Shown: piece by piece, positions 1 to 11,032 of the stretch
How the letters are laid out: every line of letters begins with the position of its first letter
Position numbering within the stretch: position 1 is the first letter of the stretch
Source of the DNA: Gordius sp. MW1
Lineage: Eukaryota > Nematomorpha > Gordioida > Gordea > Gordiidae
Assembly (NCBI GenBank): GCA_964036665.1
Contig: OZ038532.1
Location: forward strand, 372,001-436,000
Reading direction: 5' to 3'
Length of the DNA: 64,000 nucleotides
Made by a program: the position numbers and the translations under genes
Notes under the pieces: model-generated
Told to the model about the DNA's origin: nothing
Seen by the model: only the letters and a program-made list of their open reading frames with translations
Database searches by the model: none

Positions 1-136
1 ATTTAGTCAAAAATTATTATTTTTACCCTAGTTAAATCATTATTGCCGCCCCCTATAATTCCAATGCTGGCTAAGCCCATGCTCTTGTTTAACTTAAAGA
101 CTTTTAGTTATTATATACTACATATGGCATACCTAC

Positions 137-308
137 GAGAGGCGTTGCCAGGATTGAAACTATAGGGGGCAATATGATTTAGGGAGGGGCAAAATTATAA
201 TTTTTTGAAACTTTTCCCATAATTATATCAAAATTTAAAGAATGTATGGATTTAAAGGGGGGCAAGCGCCCCTCCTTGACCCCCCCCCCCCCGGACTAAG
301 CCCATGAA
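137..308. mobile_element. Poly-G MITE, family 1
   Basis: A short non-coding element starts near GGCGTTGCCAGG and ends near CTAAGCCCATG. It holds a G run, the recurring core gatttagggaggggcaaaat, and a GGGGGGCAAGCGCCCC hairpin next to a C run. The same architecture recurs at least ten times in the first 18 kb, with ends resembling ATGGGCGTAGCCAGG and its complement. It has no coding capacity. It lies 3' of glypican exon 4, probably in the next intron. Confidence 0.7.
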
Positions 309-443
309 ACCTAAAAAAAGTATTATATAGACACATCAAATTAGTTTCAACTATAGACTTCACACATGTTAATATTTTCTCTCTAAATTTTGATTATAAA
401 ATAGTTGGATATTTTTTGTGGCAATAGTATTCTTTGTGTACCG

Positions 444-631
444 ATAAAAGAGTTCCAATCATCGGATATGGTTTTAACGTGGCGCAGCGCGTGGTGTATG
501 ACTGTTTTGCAAAATTGTGGGCAAGCCTTCCCCTCGCCATTATAAGTGGTGAGAGATGTGATTGGGTCGCAAACAGGACAGCCCCACAAAGACATTAAAC
601 CCATTTTAGAGCTATCATCCAAGTGAATTAC
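444..631 (-). CDS. Glypican coding exon 4 (CPxC...CPQFC)
   Basis: The exon opens after a TAG acceptor at 633-632 and reads VIHLDDSSKMGLMSLWGCPV, then C, a 16-residue loop, CPQFC, and DDWNSFI. This is the glypican block that in human GPC1 carries C246, C256, C259, C268, C272 and C279. The equivalents of C256, C259, C268 and C272 are present. The positions of C246 and C279 are Ser and Ala. The donor is probably GTACAC just after FI (about 443), which is a weak site, so the 3' end is uncertain by some bases. Confidence 0.75.
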
Positions 632-3600
632 CTATGATTGCAATAATTATATTTATATCGCACTTTTATTTATTTCTATTACGTTTAAATATATAGCAAT
701 TTTAAATTTATTTATCATGTTCGAGATTAGGGTTTCCAACCATTTTTTATAAGAGCACGTCGGATAAATGCGGCTCCTTATAATAAAGTTTTAATGAATC
801 TTAAGTGTAATAGATAATTTAGGAACTAAATTTTCAAACAAAAGTAAAAATTAACGTTTTTAATAATAACATCCATATCACTTACTTTAGAAATCCAATG
901 AGCGTTTATTTTGCGCTGAGCGCCAGAATATTTGACGCTATCGACGTCTAAAACGCTGGTTGAGACTTGTTGGAGCGCGTAAATCAAGCTTTTAGCCGCT
1001 ACTAAAGAGCGTGAAACATGAACTATAAGCTCACGGGCTGGCTCTTCCCCATTTAAGCCACCACTCAAACCGCTGAAAGGTCTAACTTTGTTGTAATTCG
1101 ATTTCACGCAATCTAAGCGCTTGGCATCGAAATAGTATTGGGGATTAAGCAGTGTAAACATCCTCAAATATATGTTAACGAAAAAGTCTCCGATAATTTC
1201 TTTTAAATCCGAGGTCGGCTCGCGCCTTTTAGTTCTGTAATATAATTTTTTGGACTTGTTTTGCTGACTAGAAGCTAGAAAATCATTAGGATTTGATTGG
1301 ATCTTTGAAATTCTGGATTTCAGATCGTTGAATGAAGTAAAATCTTCTAGGCGGGTAAATAGGTCGTAGAAGAGGTCCACATTTTTGCCATACACAATAC
1401 CGTACGTTTTGTTGAAAACGTTGTTTAAGTTGTGGCCCGAGGCTCGAATCGACAAGATAACGGCATCTGATTACATTTATTTCAAAACCAAAAAGTTAGT
1501 GAGATTTATTGATTTTTAATAAATAAAGCTACGTTACTTAGCGAAAATTAGATCCGCATCTTAGTGCACATAGAAATTTACTTATAAAACACCATAATAT
1601 CTTTTTAAAAAGTTTTATTTTATTATATGTTTCTCATACACACACAAAGTCATTTTATGAAGTCTTTTTTTCCACAGGCTGGGATTTGATTGGCCGGCCT
1701 TTGGTTTTAGTAGTCGACTAAAACTAAAGAGCCATATAAATTTGAAAGAAAATGTGTGTTGTGTGTGTTAATTACCGTGGAAATTTTGTATGTTTTTATC
1801 GAATTCTTTTTTCATTTCGAAAACGACTTCGTTTATAGCTGATTCCAATTGAATGATTTGCTTGGCCGCAACGATCTTTTCCACAAACCTGGAACAGCAC
1901 GAAGAAGTTCTGTAGGCACAGTAATCCGAATGATAATCTATACATAAGATAGAGAATAAAATGTGATAAAATCGTATTTTCGATATTAGAAAAAAATAAC
2001 TTTTAATTTAAAGTAACCTGAAAAAAGTATAGGTAATCAACTAATTTTATTTAAATTATAAGTTTTTAGCATTTTTCCTTTACAATTGCGTAAAAAACTT
2101 TTTCCTAAAAAAAATTGTTAAATTTGACATTGGGTTACGACGAAATTTCCTATAAACTTGCACAGGACCCTTTATATTAATTTAAGCAAAAATGTCAGCA
2201 CTACAACATAGTGCTTTAAATACAGTTGGGTTTTGTTGGTTCAACCAAGGCTAACGGTCGACTAAAAAAACAAACCAATTGGTCTGCTTATGTTAAGTCG
2301 ACTAAAGCCAAAGGTCGACCAAACAAACCCCAGCCGTTTCACAATTAGGTAGGAGTAATAAAATTTCTTATATTTTACAAGGGAGGGGTGGCATTATATG
2401 GCTGGAACCATGGGCAACGTTGATTTTGATAGTACATAGAGATAGGGAGGGAAATAGAATTAATTTATCGATTTTTTCCTTTATATATTTATACATTTTC
2501 AGCAGACCATAGGACTGGCCGGATAGTGAGGATAAATGACAAATATTTCATGTCGATAGCATAAAAAAGATCTACATCTATATTGTAGGAGTAAACGATT
2601 TGTAAAACCCTGCCTGACCAGACTGCTACGTTAAATGTCAATGGCCATATTAGGGGGGGGGGGGGGCAAGTCGGAGCAGTGCCCCTCCCCCACCCTCAAA
2701 TTAAAATATTCGCTACGCCCATAATAGTGGGGGGGGGGGGTGAAGTATTTTAAACCCCATTAAAATTTTCCTTTCTAGGCTCCTTAAATGAATCTATTTA
2801 CATTCAATTTGTAACTATTTCTTTTCTAATGCATTAATATACGTGGCACTTATAGGACTTTGTTTGGTGGGGGGGGGGGCATAAGGTCTGATTTTTAAAA
2901 AAAAAGTCAAAATTCATTTATTAAATTTACACTAATAGCCCTGATTTAAAGAGGAAAAAATAAATTTTAAACGGGAAACTCGCCCGACTACTCAAATAAC
3001 ATATTTCACGAAAAGGATTCGAATACAATCCATTTTTCATACAGCTGGCAGATACAATAAGTCTACTTAAACAAATGGAAGATTCCTTTTTGTTTAACTT
3101 AGCACTATAGTAGCCGAGAGCAATTTGATTGATCAATTAGGGTAAGTGTTGGGGGTTAATTGGTTTTAAAAAGTTTTAAATGAAAAGGAAAAAAGTTTAG
3201 ATATTACCAATCAATCAGATACAGATTGAGTTGAAATACTTAACTTTGATGTATCATTTAATAGTATATGTTGCATCGCAAGATTCACTTTTAGATACAA
3301 AAACAAATCATTTAAAATATATTAGAGCATAAGATTAAACAAATGATGGACTTATAAAATCAGCCGGCAAATTGTTTGCAGATTCTGGTAAAGTTTTCAC
3401 GGTGAACACAAATATATTTTAAGTTTTTCCCTATACAGTCGAAACTTCTTAATCGCAAATCGGATTATTGCGATGAAATGAATATTTAATAAATGTACAT
3501 ATACTTTTATTTGCATCGTTTAATCGCAAAATATCGGTTAATCGCGAATTTTTTAGGCCCAAGGCTTTGCAATTAAACGGTTTTGACTGTACATCAAGTT

Positions 3601-6600
3601 TTTGAAATAATGGCTGACAAAGTTGCTAAAAACAGCGATTTTGTTGTTTTAAAACGTCAGTAACTTGCAAATTAGTGGGTATTTAGTTTAATAAATTTGA
3701 TTTAGGGGAGAATCAAAAAATTTGTTTATCCTAGCTCTATCAGTTTAGATATATGTATTCAAAATTAACTGACCTCCATCTTTCTACATTGACAAATTGC
3801 CCCCGACTTAAGGTCGCGTTCCCTTCCCTTTAACACTAGGAATTAAGTGCGTGTTGTTGTTTATCAACTACTACTACAGACCTGCATGGGTCGGGCTTGG
3901 ACAGGCTTCTGCTCTTAAATAAAACCACGGGCCGGGTCAGCTATACCTAAGGCCCGCTAAAAGTCTGTTACAAAATAAATTAGATTTTTATTTTGAAGTT
4001 AATATTCATTTATTATTTTTATTAGAAAAAATTACATATTTTGTGAAGGTGAGATAAATAAATTAAAAAATTAAGAATTATAAATATTAAGAAAACATTT
4101 CGCTATGGCTAATGAATTATATTTACAGATAGTTATGCCGATTTTCAATCGTATGAAAAACGATTCGCGTTTATTATGGGATAGTAATGAGATTTGTTTC
4201 CGATTTTTAATTGTGATTTATAAAATATTAATAAAGGTTTATTTTTATAATGACCCAATTTATAATAAATTAATCGACATATTAACAAGGATTAGGATTC
4301 CTCTCGTCCTTTATTAATTTGAAAGTTAGTGACGTTTGAAAACCGCCAAACTCTCTGTTTTTAGCAATTTTGACAGCAAATATTTTAAAAACTTGACATA
4401 TAGGGAAAAAATTAAGAATATATTCGTGTTCAGCGCGGAAAACTCTATCAAAATCTGCAAACAGTTTGCTGACCGATTTTTCTTGAAGCGTGTTAGGAAA
4501 AATTTAACTAATTTATATGTAAAGGCGATAAGTTTTTAAAAAACGGAAACTTATATAAATAAAAATTATAATCTCAAACATGTGTGTGATAAAAGCATTG
4601 ATTAGATGATGAACTCATTTAGTTGCTTCTTAAAGTCAGTATGCATATTCTAACCTAGCCTAGTTTAAAGCAAGAAAGAAAAAATAGTATATAGAAATAT
4701 GATACTTTAACCTTTAATAATAATTTCTAATCTTTAAACAAACGCATTAACCGCTTAGCAATTTGATATTTCTCCATACAAACCCCATGGGCATAGCCAG
4801 AATTGGAACTGGGGGGGGGGGGGGGGGGCAATAATTATTTAGGGAGGGGCAAAATTATAATTTTAATATTTCAACCGTTATAATATTAAATTTTAAAGAG
4901 TTTTTGGTATTTAGAGGGGGCAACCGCCCCCTGGCTACCCCCATGAAGATACCTTATAGTATGAATTTTGTACATTTTTTTCATGGTCCTAGTGTAGGAT
5001 TTATATGAAGGTAGAATAATTAAAGAGGATAATATTTTTGAAATTTTAACATTATATTGTATATATACAACATTTTGATCGTTAATGAAGGCACATCCCA
5101 ACTTGACTCCCCTCCCATAGATAATGGTTTGCTGCCGTATTGTATTTATTATAAAAAACAGATCTATTCAAAAATAAATTTAAAGTTGGCCTAAAAAATG
5201 ATTTTATATGTATGAATAATTATTTTCAGCAGACCTATCTATATACGAGAAAAATCCCTTTTTTTTTTGAAAATAAACGTTTCTATTTAAATAAGTGTAT
5301 GCAGAAATGGGCAATATAATTATTTTGCAAAATTGTTAAATAACAAAGAAAAGATCAAAAAGTTGTTTTTATTTCTACTAATTGGCCTCCGCCCCTCTTA
5401 ATTTTGTTCTTGCTGAGAAAAGTTCAATCCCACCTAATTCGTTTGCCAAAGGCATTGTTTTCCATGCCCCTTCCACTTCTATCCCACCCATAAATTAAAT
5501 ATCGAACTTTAAATTAAAATCAAATAATATGCTAGTTGATTGTATTATTAAGTTTTTAAACATAAAAAACACTAATGTGTTAAAAATGGTTAAAAAACTA
5601 AAAAAAAATAGGTGGTTCTGATGATTAAATTATACAAAATAAATTGATTGAATTAATTAACTATTTTAAACAGTTGCGCCATCGTGTTAGGATTTATATA
5701 AGTGAGGCCATTTGATAATGTGGTAAGTGCTTTTTTTAACGTATGAAATTTTGAATTCATGATTTTATTAAATACATGGGCGTAGCTAGAAGCCCGACCC
5801 GATCGAGCTTCGGGCCGGGCTCGGGCCGAATTGAATAAAACAGCTCGAATTGACTAAGCAAACTAATCTTTTATAAAACATGATTTAAACAAACTCAACT
5901 TGATATTAAATAATTATCTTCGTACACCATACATAATATAGCTTCCAAGCTTCACATTTTTTTCCTAAGGATGATAATTTGACTTAAATTACTAATCTTA
6001 TTCTAATATTCAAATATATATTCATAGTAGCTGAAAGAAATATTTGTTAAAAACTTTTTTATTTTAATGCATTATGCATTTATATGTTACAATAATTTTC
6101 AAACATTTTAAAATAAATTTTTAAAATTTTCTATTTGAAAAATCGGGTCGAGTTCGGGCTCAGGTCTGGCCAAAAATAAAAATGTCGTTCGGGCTCGGGC
6201 CGGGCAAAATAAAAACTGAGACGTCGGGCTCGGGAAGAAAAAACTTCATTTTGCAGGGCTCTAGGCGAAGCCCGGGGGTAGGAAGGAAAGGGCGGCTCCC
6301 CCCATTTAAATCCAAAAATTCTGTTAAATTTAATATAATTATGGTTAAAGTTAGAAATCATTTGGGAGGGGGGATATTACCCTACTATATCTTTAGAAAA
6401 TGTAATATAATAACATTTAGATATATAAAATTTTTTAAAAATTAAATAATTAATTCTTCTGATATTTTTTCACAAAATAATATAAAAGTGTGAGTTTACT
6501 TTGGAGGGGTGCGTTGGGAACATCGTCTGCCAAGTCCAAATTTTCGCTTTTCAAATATTTTTTAGCGCTGGAACAGTAATCAAAATTATTGTTTGCCTGG

Positions 6601-6665
6601 TCTGAAGCTAAAAATTGAGTCGTAAAAAAAGCTTGGAAAAACACGTATAGCAATAGCTCCTTCAT
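444..6665 (-). CDS. Glypican gene, four coding exons, 3' end missing
   Basis: Glypicans are GPI-anchored heparan sulfate proteoglycan cores at the cell surface that modulate Wnt, Hedgehog and BMP signalling. I join exons 6665-6500, 1937-1776, 1466-886 and 631-444. Phases agree at the three junctions: exon 1 ends with one base and exon 2 starts with two, exon 2 ends with one and exon 3 starts with two, and exon 3 to 4 is phase 0. The product begins with a signal peptide (KELLLYVFFQAFF), then the N-terminal DYC...DVP block, the YCAYRTSSCC cysteine cluster, the FNKTYG segment, the NPQYYFD...LDC segment, a VAAKS helix and the CPVC...CPQFC cysteine cluster with DDWNSFI. Order and spacing follow the glypican N-lobe. 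The C-terminal half, GAG-attachment serines and GPI signal lie beyond position 1. Intron 1 is about 4.56 kb and is packed with transposons. Family assignment is by motif recognition; exon ends are predicted. Confidence 0.88.
886..1466 (-). CDS. Glypican coding exon 3 (core helices)
   Basis: A roughly 193-codon open segment contains NNVFNKTYGIVYGKNVDLF, then LLNPQYYFDAKRLDCVK, then a long helix with HVSRSLVAAKSLIYALQQV. These correspond to the central glypican helices (the TYG..Y..N..LF, L.NPQY and FVAAR-type segments). The acceptor is ATCAG before 1466 and the donor is GTAAGT at 885-880. A basic stretch (RTKRREP) sits in the region where family members have a variable loop. Confidence 0.9.
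1677..1740. mobile_element. GTCGAC-type MITE, half copy
   Basis: The segment GGCTGGGATTTGATTGGCC leading into TTTGGTTTTAGTAGTCGACT matches one terminal inverted repeat of the elements at 2223-2338 and 13912-14086. The other end is absent. It lies in glypican intron 2, just upstream of exon 2 in genome coordinates. Confidence 0.5.
1776..1937 (-). CDS. Glypican coding exon 2 (CxxxxxxCC cluster)
   Basis: Translation gives YHSDYCAYRTSSCCSRFVEK followed by an amphipathic helix ending FDKNIQNFH. The C...CC spacing matches the glypican motif where the family has a C-to-CC cluster followed by an acidic helix, with one extra residue. The acceptor is TATAG before 1937 and the donor is GGTAAT at 1775. 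The one-base 3' overhang completes an Asp codon with exon 3. Confidence 0.8.
2223..2338. mobile_element. GTCGAC-type MITE
   Basis: Imperfect terminal inverted repeats: TTGGGTTTTGTTGGTTCAAC on the left and the complement of GGTCGACCAAACAAACCCCA on the right. Internal GTCGACTAAA motifs occur on both sides. It sits in glypican intron 1 and has no ORF. Confidence 0.6.
2640..2735. mobile_element. Poly-G MITE fragment
   Basis: A 14-base G run, GGGGCAAG, CCCCTCCCCC and a terminal CGCTACGCCCATAAT identify a partial family 1 MITE. A second G run follows immediately (2729-2740). The left terminal repeat is missing. Confidence 0.5.
2741..3876. other. Intron 1 sequence, no feature recognised
   Basis: AT-rich intronic DNA of the glypican gene with one more G run near 2868. 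The only open stretch (2927-3136, minus) matches nothing I know and has no splice-bounded structure. I see nothing else. Confidence 0.5.
3877..4550 (+). mobile_element. hAT-like terminal segment plus dispersed repeat
   Basis: The left end reads CAGACCTGCATGGGTCGGGC, the form seen at the ends of the hAT at 11033-12082 (CAGAGACCTGCA followed by GC-rich subterminal repeats). About 150 bp inside, a segment at 4020-4200 is shared with 16480-16660, including a short reading frame starting ATGGCTAATGAATTATATTT. I found no right end and recognise no protein. The short frames at 4105-4317 and 4336-4539 are unidentified. Confidence 0.45.
4786..4945. mobile_element. Poly-G MITE, family 1
   Basis: Starts ATGGGCATAGCCAGAATTGG, has an 18-base G run, the core atttagggaggggcaaaatt, a GGGGGCAACCGCCCCCT hairpin, and ends GGCTACCCCCATG. 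Both terminal repeats are recognisable. Located in glypican intron 1. Confidence 0.75.
5774..6400 (-). mobile_element. Poly-G MITE split by a hAT insertion
   Basis: The terminal ATGGGCGTAGC at 5776-5786 is separated from the rest of the element (AAGGGCGGCTCCCCCCATTT from about 6285) by the 477 bp element at 5787-6263. The MITE is in reverse orientation relative to that at 137-308. Confidence 0.6.
5787..6263. mobile_element. Non-autonomous hAT, 477 bp, with target duplication
   Basis: Ends are TAGAAGCCCGACCC and, complementing the right end, TAGAGCCCTGCAAAATG. The 8 bp flanks are GGCGTAGC (5779-5786) and GGCGAAGC (6264-6271), a one-mismatch duplication of the hAT length. The interior is AT-rich with GC-rich subterminal arrays of GGGCTCGGGC type at both ends. 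No transposase. The short frames on both strands here are translations of these GC repeats. Confidence 0.7.
6500..6665 (-). CDS. Glypican coding exon 1 (signal peptide)
   Basis: The start codon is the ATG at 6665-6663, directly before a hydrophobic signal peptide (MKELLLYVFFQAFFTTQFLA). An upstream in-frame ATG at 6740 would bury the signal peptide behind about 25 polar residues, so I prefer 6665. After cleavage come DYCSSAKKY and DLADDVPNAPLQ, which align with the first conserved cysteine and the DVP block of glypicans. The donor is GTAAAC at 6499-6494. The exon ends in phase 1 and joins the exon at 1937 to make an Asn codon. Confidence 0.8.
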
Positions 6666-8320
6666 AATAATACAATTTAAATGGTGGAATTTTTGAGAAT
6701 TTTGGAATTGCGCTTCATCACGATGCAATCTCCCTACCACAAATCACAAAGAACTGAATCTTAGGTCATTCATTAAATTTCTGAGTTTCAAGTTTTTAAA
6801 TTTTGACCCGATTTCCAATGGGAAGGTTGGGGCTAAGGAAAGATTAGATTAACTCCTTCACGCAGCTTATCTTTTTCACTTTAGGGAGGGGAGGAATTGT
6901 ATAATACAAAGTGTCTAGCACAATTATTACAACTTAAGGGGGGCAAGGGAGGGAGAATGTAAATGGGGGGGGGGGGGGTTGGGGTGTAGTAAATCAATAA
7001 TGAGAGAGAACCAAGCGGTTTTAACACCTCTTATTTAGTCAGTGAGTGGTCCCCTTTTAAAAGGACGCCCATTACCAATAATTGAATAAAGAGGCGATAG
7101 GAAGAAGGGAGGGGGGGGGGGGTAGAAATTTTAGATTGATTGACAAATTTGATGAAAATATGATAGATTTGTGTTTGCAAGAAACGTTTAAAATATGCTA
7201 TTTTCAGATCAAAAATGTGTGTTTGCATTTCATAGTCAAAGCAAAGCTTTATAATTCCTTCTTCTCCCCTCTTTACATTCAAGTTTAAGCCTTCCCATAA
7301 AATAGACATTCAGACCCACCCGCCCCAGCCCCACTACCACGTACAACTGCAAAAAGCACTTATCTTCTAGCTCTAGCTAGCCCCTCTCCTCTATCTTGCC
7401 TACCTACTTACTACATGACTACATATATATAATATAAAGTAGACTGTAGGTGGCGCTTAAAAGATATAATGGTTTTATTAGATTTGCCCCCCCCCCTGCC
7501 CCTTCCCCTTGAAGAAGGGGGGGGGGGTAATAATTTACCTAGCAGCACTAAACTCATATAAAAATGAAGGGAGTATTGTGGCCTGGCAGGTTTATTATAA
7601 ATGGAGGAGGTCCGATTAGAGACATATCTCCCTTTACCAGTTTTTCTATCATATTATTACAACAATAGTATGTCAGGTGTCTCCCCAAACTCAGTAGGGG
7701 GTGATGGGGGGGGGGGGAGGGAATTTATACCCACCCCTTGTTCATGTAGTAGTAGTAATTATCCCCATGAACATAATATAATAATCTGTCCTGTAGCAGC
7801 CATGCAGGACATTAGGTTCGGGGGCATACTAGTTTTAAATTAATGTGTTAGGGGAAGAGTTATAATATAGATGGACGGGACAGAAAACCGCCAGAGCCAG
7901 GTAAAAACAATTAATCAAAACGTCCATATAGATTTATATATGGTATGAGGGTCGAGGGGGGTGGGGGCAGCCTGGGTATAGAATGATAATAATGTTATCA
8001 CTATTGTTTGACACACTCACTACTACAATGATGAGGAGGATGACACCTTTTTTTGCTTTTAGGACCATCTTTTCATTATGCGTTAGCACGGCGTGGTCTT
8101 TAGGAGGGGCATAAATTATGGTGAAAACACCCTAACATACCATTATTTATATAAAAAGTATATTAATGTAACTATTGCTATGTGGTGCAATATTATAATC
8201 TGTGATTTATCGATTTTCATTAGATTTATTATTTTTATCATGTTTAACAATGACAATTACTACCCAAACCCATAGTTATAAAAGAAGGGGGGGGGGGGGT
8301 GACAAGAGTTCACGTCTAAG
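6666..8320. other. Upstream region of the glypican gene, no gene found
   Basis: This should hold the glypican 5' UTR and promoter if no further 5' exon exists. I see several long G or C runs (about 6965, 7110, 7487, 7518, 7708, 8286), a GC content higher than the surroundings around 7,300-7,850, and no terminal repeats tying it to the MITE families. Open frames at 7601-7843 and 8093-8275 match nothing I know. No confident promoter element can be named. Confidence 0.4.
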
Positions 8321-8478
8321 GGCGGGGCCAGGATTAGAACTAGGGGGGCAATTATGGAGGGCGGGTCAAAATGACAATTTTTCAAATTTTAGCCTTAATT
8401 ATACGAAATTAAAAAAAATGTATGGATTTAAAGGGGGGCTGTGGCCCCACCCTGCCTTCCCCTGGGTCCGCCTAGGGG
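8321..8478. mobile_element. Poly-G MITE, family 1
   Basis: Starts GGGCGGGGCCAGGATTAGAA, contains GGGGGGCAATTATGGAGGGC and a GGGGGGCTGTGGCCCC hairpin, and ends near CCTGGGTCCGCCTAG. Same layout as 137-308 with decayed ends. Confidence 0.6.
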
Positions 8479-8629
8479 CGGAGCATATTGAGGAATTTTT
8501 TCATACGTTTATTTTATATTATAATTTAGAGGATATTCAAGTAAAGTGTCCCTCCGGCTAACAAAATTTAAAAGCAAAATTGGTGCAAAATGGCACATTA
8601 AATTGCGGCAGTCAGGTTTTTAAATTACA

Positions 8630-10228
8630 TTTTATTAAGCTATGGTTCTACAACCAAGCTTCGATTCGGCGAATACGTCATTGATTCGTCCGAAGGCATC
8701 CAACAAGGAGATCCATGAGGCCCTCCTTTGTTTTGTTTGGCCATTCATAATTTAGTCAAGGCAATATCATCTCAGTGTACCCTCGATTTAAATGTTTGGT
8801 ACCTCGACGACGCCACCCTATGTGGCCGCCCGGAGGCGATTAGTAAAGCTATAGAAATTATCAGCAATTTTGAACCCAATCTAAATCTTAAATTAAACAC
8901 GAAAAAATGTGAAATCTATCAGGACCCTAACACTATTGACTTTCCCTTTTTTTAAACTTTTTTAGTTTTAGATAGAGAAAATATATCCCTTTTGGGATCC
9001 CCTATTGGCGGTAAAAAATCTTTTTTAAATTTTCTTTATTAAAACCTCGAAATTTTAAAATCTAAAACGGAACTTTTAAAATGCTTGCCTGCACATCTTC
9101 TTTTTATATAATCAAAAATTATTTTATTTCAAAGATTAATCATTGTTTTCGCTCATCTGGTGCATTTTTACACCCAGAAGTTTTAAAGTCGTACGAAGGC
9201 TTTTTAAAAACATTATTAGAAAAAATTTTAAATTTAACACTAATAATTGGGTTCAGGCATCCCTTCCAACCAAATCTGGAGGATTGGGAATTTGTCCTCC
9301 CGGCAGCATATAGCTAGCTGCTTATTTCCTCTTTTAAGTCGGTCCAAAACTTAATTTTTAATCTCACAACACATGATTCCGACCCTCTGCTAACTCAAGC
9401 TTTGGAATTTGAATGTCACACCCGAGACCGTTCAACCTCAAAGTACGAGACAAAAGGATTGGGATTGTGGACTCGTATCGCGCTCCGTTGATTACCCTTT
9501 ATCGAGCAGCGACGATAGCCAGCATTACAACCTTAGGTCCCTCGCTTTTGATGGTTCCGGTCACGAGTGGCTTGAAGCCTATCCCAGCAAACTTTTGGGA
9601 ATGCTGCTTGAAGACTTTGAGCTATCATATTCCATAGTTAAGGTTGGGGATCAGCTACAGCAGAGAATTCAATTGTCGAAACTGTCTTTCCACTGTAGAC
9701 GAATATGCTAGGCACCCTCTTCACTGCCTAGCAAACAAATATAAATATGTTAGGCACACTAAAGCGAATTTATTAATTCAAGCTGCCCTCAAAAAGGCAA
9801 AAATCCCCTCAATTCTTGAGCCGTCAGATCCCCCTCTCGATGGTAGGATGCGCCCTCACGGCTCTTCTCTAGTCCCCTGGCAAAATGGCCTACCCTCAAA
9901 TGGGATTTTACTTGTATTGACCTATTTGCCCCTTCCCATTTTAATTACCACCCTATCGCTACAGCAGAAGGGCGTAAAACTACCAAGTACTCTGCCCTTT
10001 TGGAATCCAATATTTTTATCCCTGTCGTTGCCTCGTGCTCCGGTTCCTTCGGGTAAAAAGGCATTGGGGTTTTTTAAAGAAGTCGGAAAACGCTCACCGA
10101 AATCTAAAATTTCTGCTTCCTTTTTACTCAGGCAACAACTAGGGATTCTTGTTGTACGATACAACTTTAAATCCTTCGCCGACTCATGGCCCGTTTTAGA
10201 AGATAATGATATAGATCTTTGTATTTAA
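8630..10228 (+). pseudogene. Decayed non-LTR-type retroelement (RT to 3' end)
   Basis: Frames chained by eye give a reverse transcriptase fragment: SSEGIQQGDP (with a stop just after), FCLAIHNLV, then the YLDD catalytic box at about 8800 (NVWYLDDATLCG). Downstream follow LLGSPIGG-like, WVQASLPTKSGGLGI-like (about 9250-9295), SGHEWLEAYPS (about 9555), a CRNC...H..HC zinc-binding-like cluster (about 9675-9730), SSLVPWQNG, WDFTCIDLFAPSHF and TAEGRKTTKYSALLE in another frame. These blocks in this order are typical of a class of invertebrate RT elements whose C-terminal part carries a Cys/His cluster. At least four frame changes and stops make it a pseudogene. The 5' part, including any endonuclease, is missing. 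It ends near TTAACC plus an A run at about 10302, which may be the poly(A) tail. Confidence 0.75.
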
Positions 10229-10558
10229 CCAATATGTCTTTCTTTATTTATATACTTCGCTTATTTATGTAACCTTGTTTCGAGAAAATAAACTTTTTAA
10301 CCAAAAAAAAAAAATTTATTGATTAAGGCAGGAACCAAATTTACCTTTATTTTAACATTTATTCTTATATTTATTATTGGATGTAGTGGGAACGATAGTA
10401 GGCCGTTATAAATTTCATGTTCCAAAGGATATTTGACTTTCACTCATTCATTTATCGTTTAAGGTGGGTGAGTGAGGGAAGGAGTAGAAATAGAGTGATA
10501 AATATAAGAGTTATTTAGCTAAAAATACAATCTATCTAAACATTTGGCGCACCTAAAG

Positions 10559-10668
10559 TAGAGACCCCCAAAGTCACTTAAACCCGGTCGGATCCGAAAA
10601 TCCTTCAAATTTTTTGGCCCGACCCGGGGGCGAGTCGGGTTTCGGGTCATCCGTGCAGGCTTTAAATC
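10559..10668. mobile_element. GC-rich hAT terminal fragment
   Basis: TAGAGACCCC on the left, GGCCCGACCCGGGGGCGAGT inside, and CCGTGCAGGCTTTA on the right resemble hAT ends (TAGAGACC and the complement of a CCTGCACGG end). No matching 8 bp flanks were found, so the bounds are approximate. Confidence 0.4.
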
Positions 10669-11032
10669 CTTCCTACGCCATTGCATCATACTTTTTATTA
10701 GGAATATTTGTTGTTACAACTAATATCCTTATAAAGAATTGGCAATAGAGAACATTTTTACCAATCAATTTTTTAACTATTAATGACAAAAAAATTTATT
10801 AATTGCTAATATGATTGAAGTTTTATAGAATAAAATATGCCCAAAAGTTTTTAAAAACTGCTGCCCACCAGAAAATCAGATATTTTATAATTAAGAAAAA
10901 TGACAATTAATTTATTTAAATGCCATCATCATGTGCATAGCGAGGGGGCAGGGAGGGGCGGCTGCCCCCTTTAAATCAAATGGTATTATGACTAAAATTA
11001 TTAACAATTATCATTTTGCCCCCCCCCCTATC

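Noticed and set aside
4105..4540. Two adjacent plus-strand frames as a host gene
   Set aside because: The first half is a dispersed repeat also at 16480-16660 and lies behind a hAT-like end; no known domain.
6131..6445. Overlapping Arg/Pro/Gly-rich frames on both strands
   Set aside because: They arise from GC-rich hAT subterminal repeats and MITE sequence.
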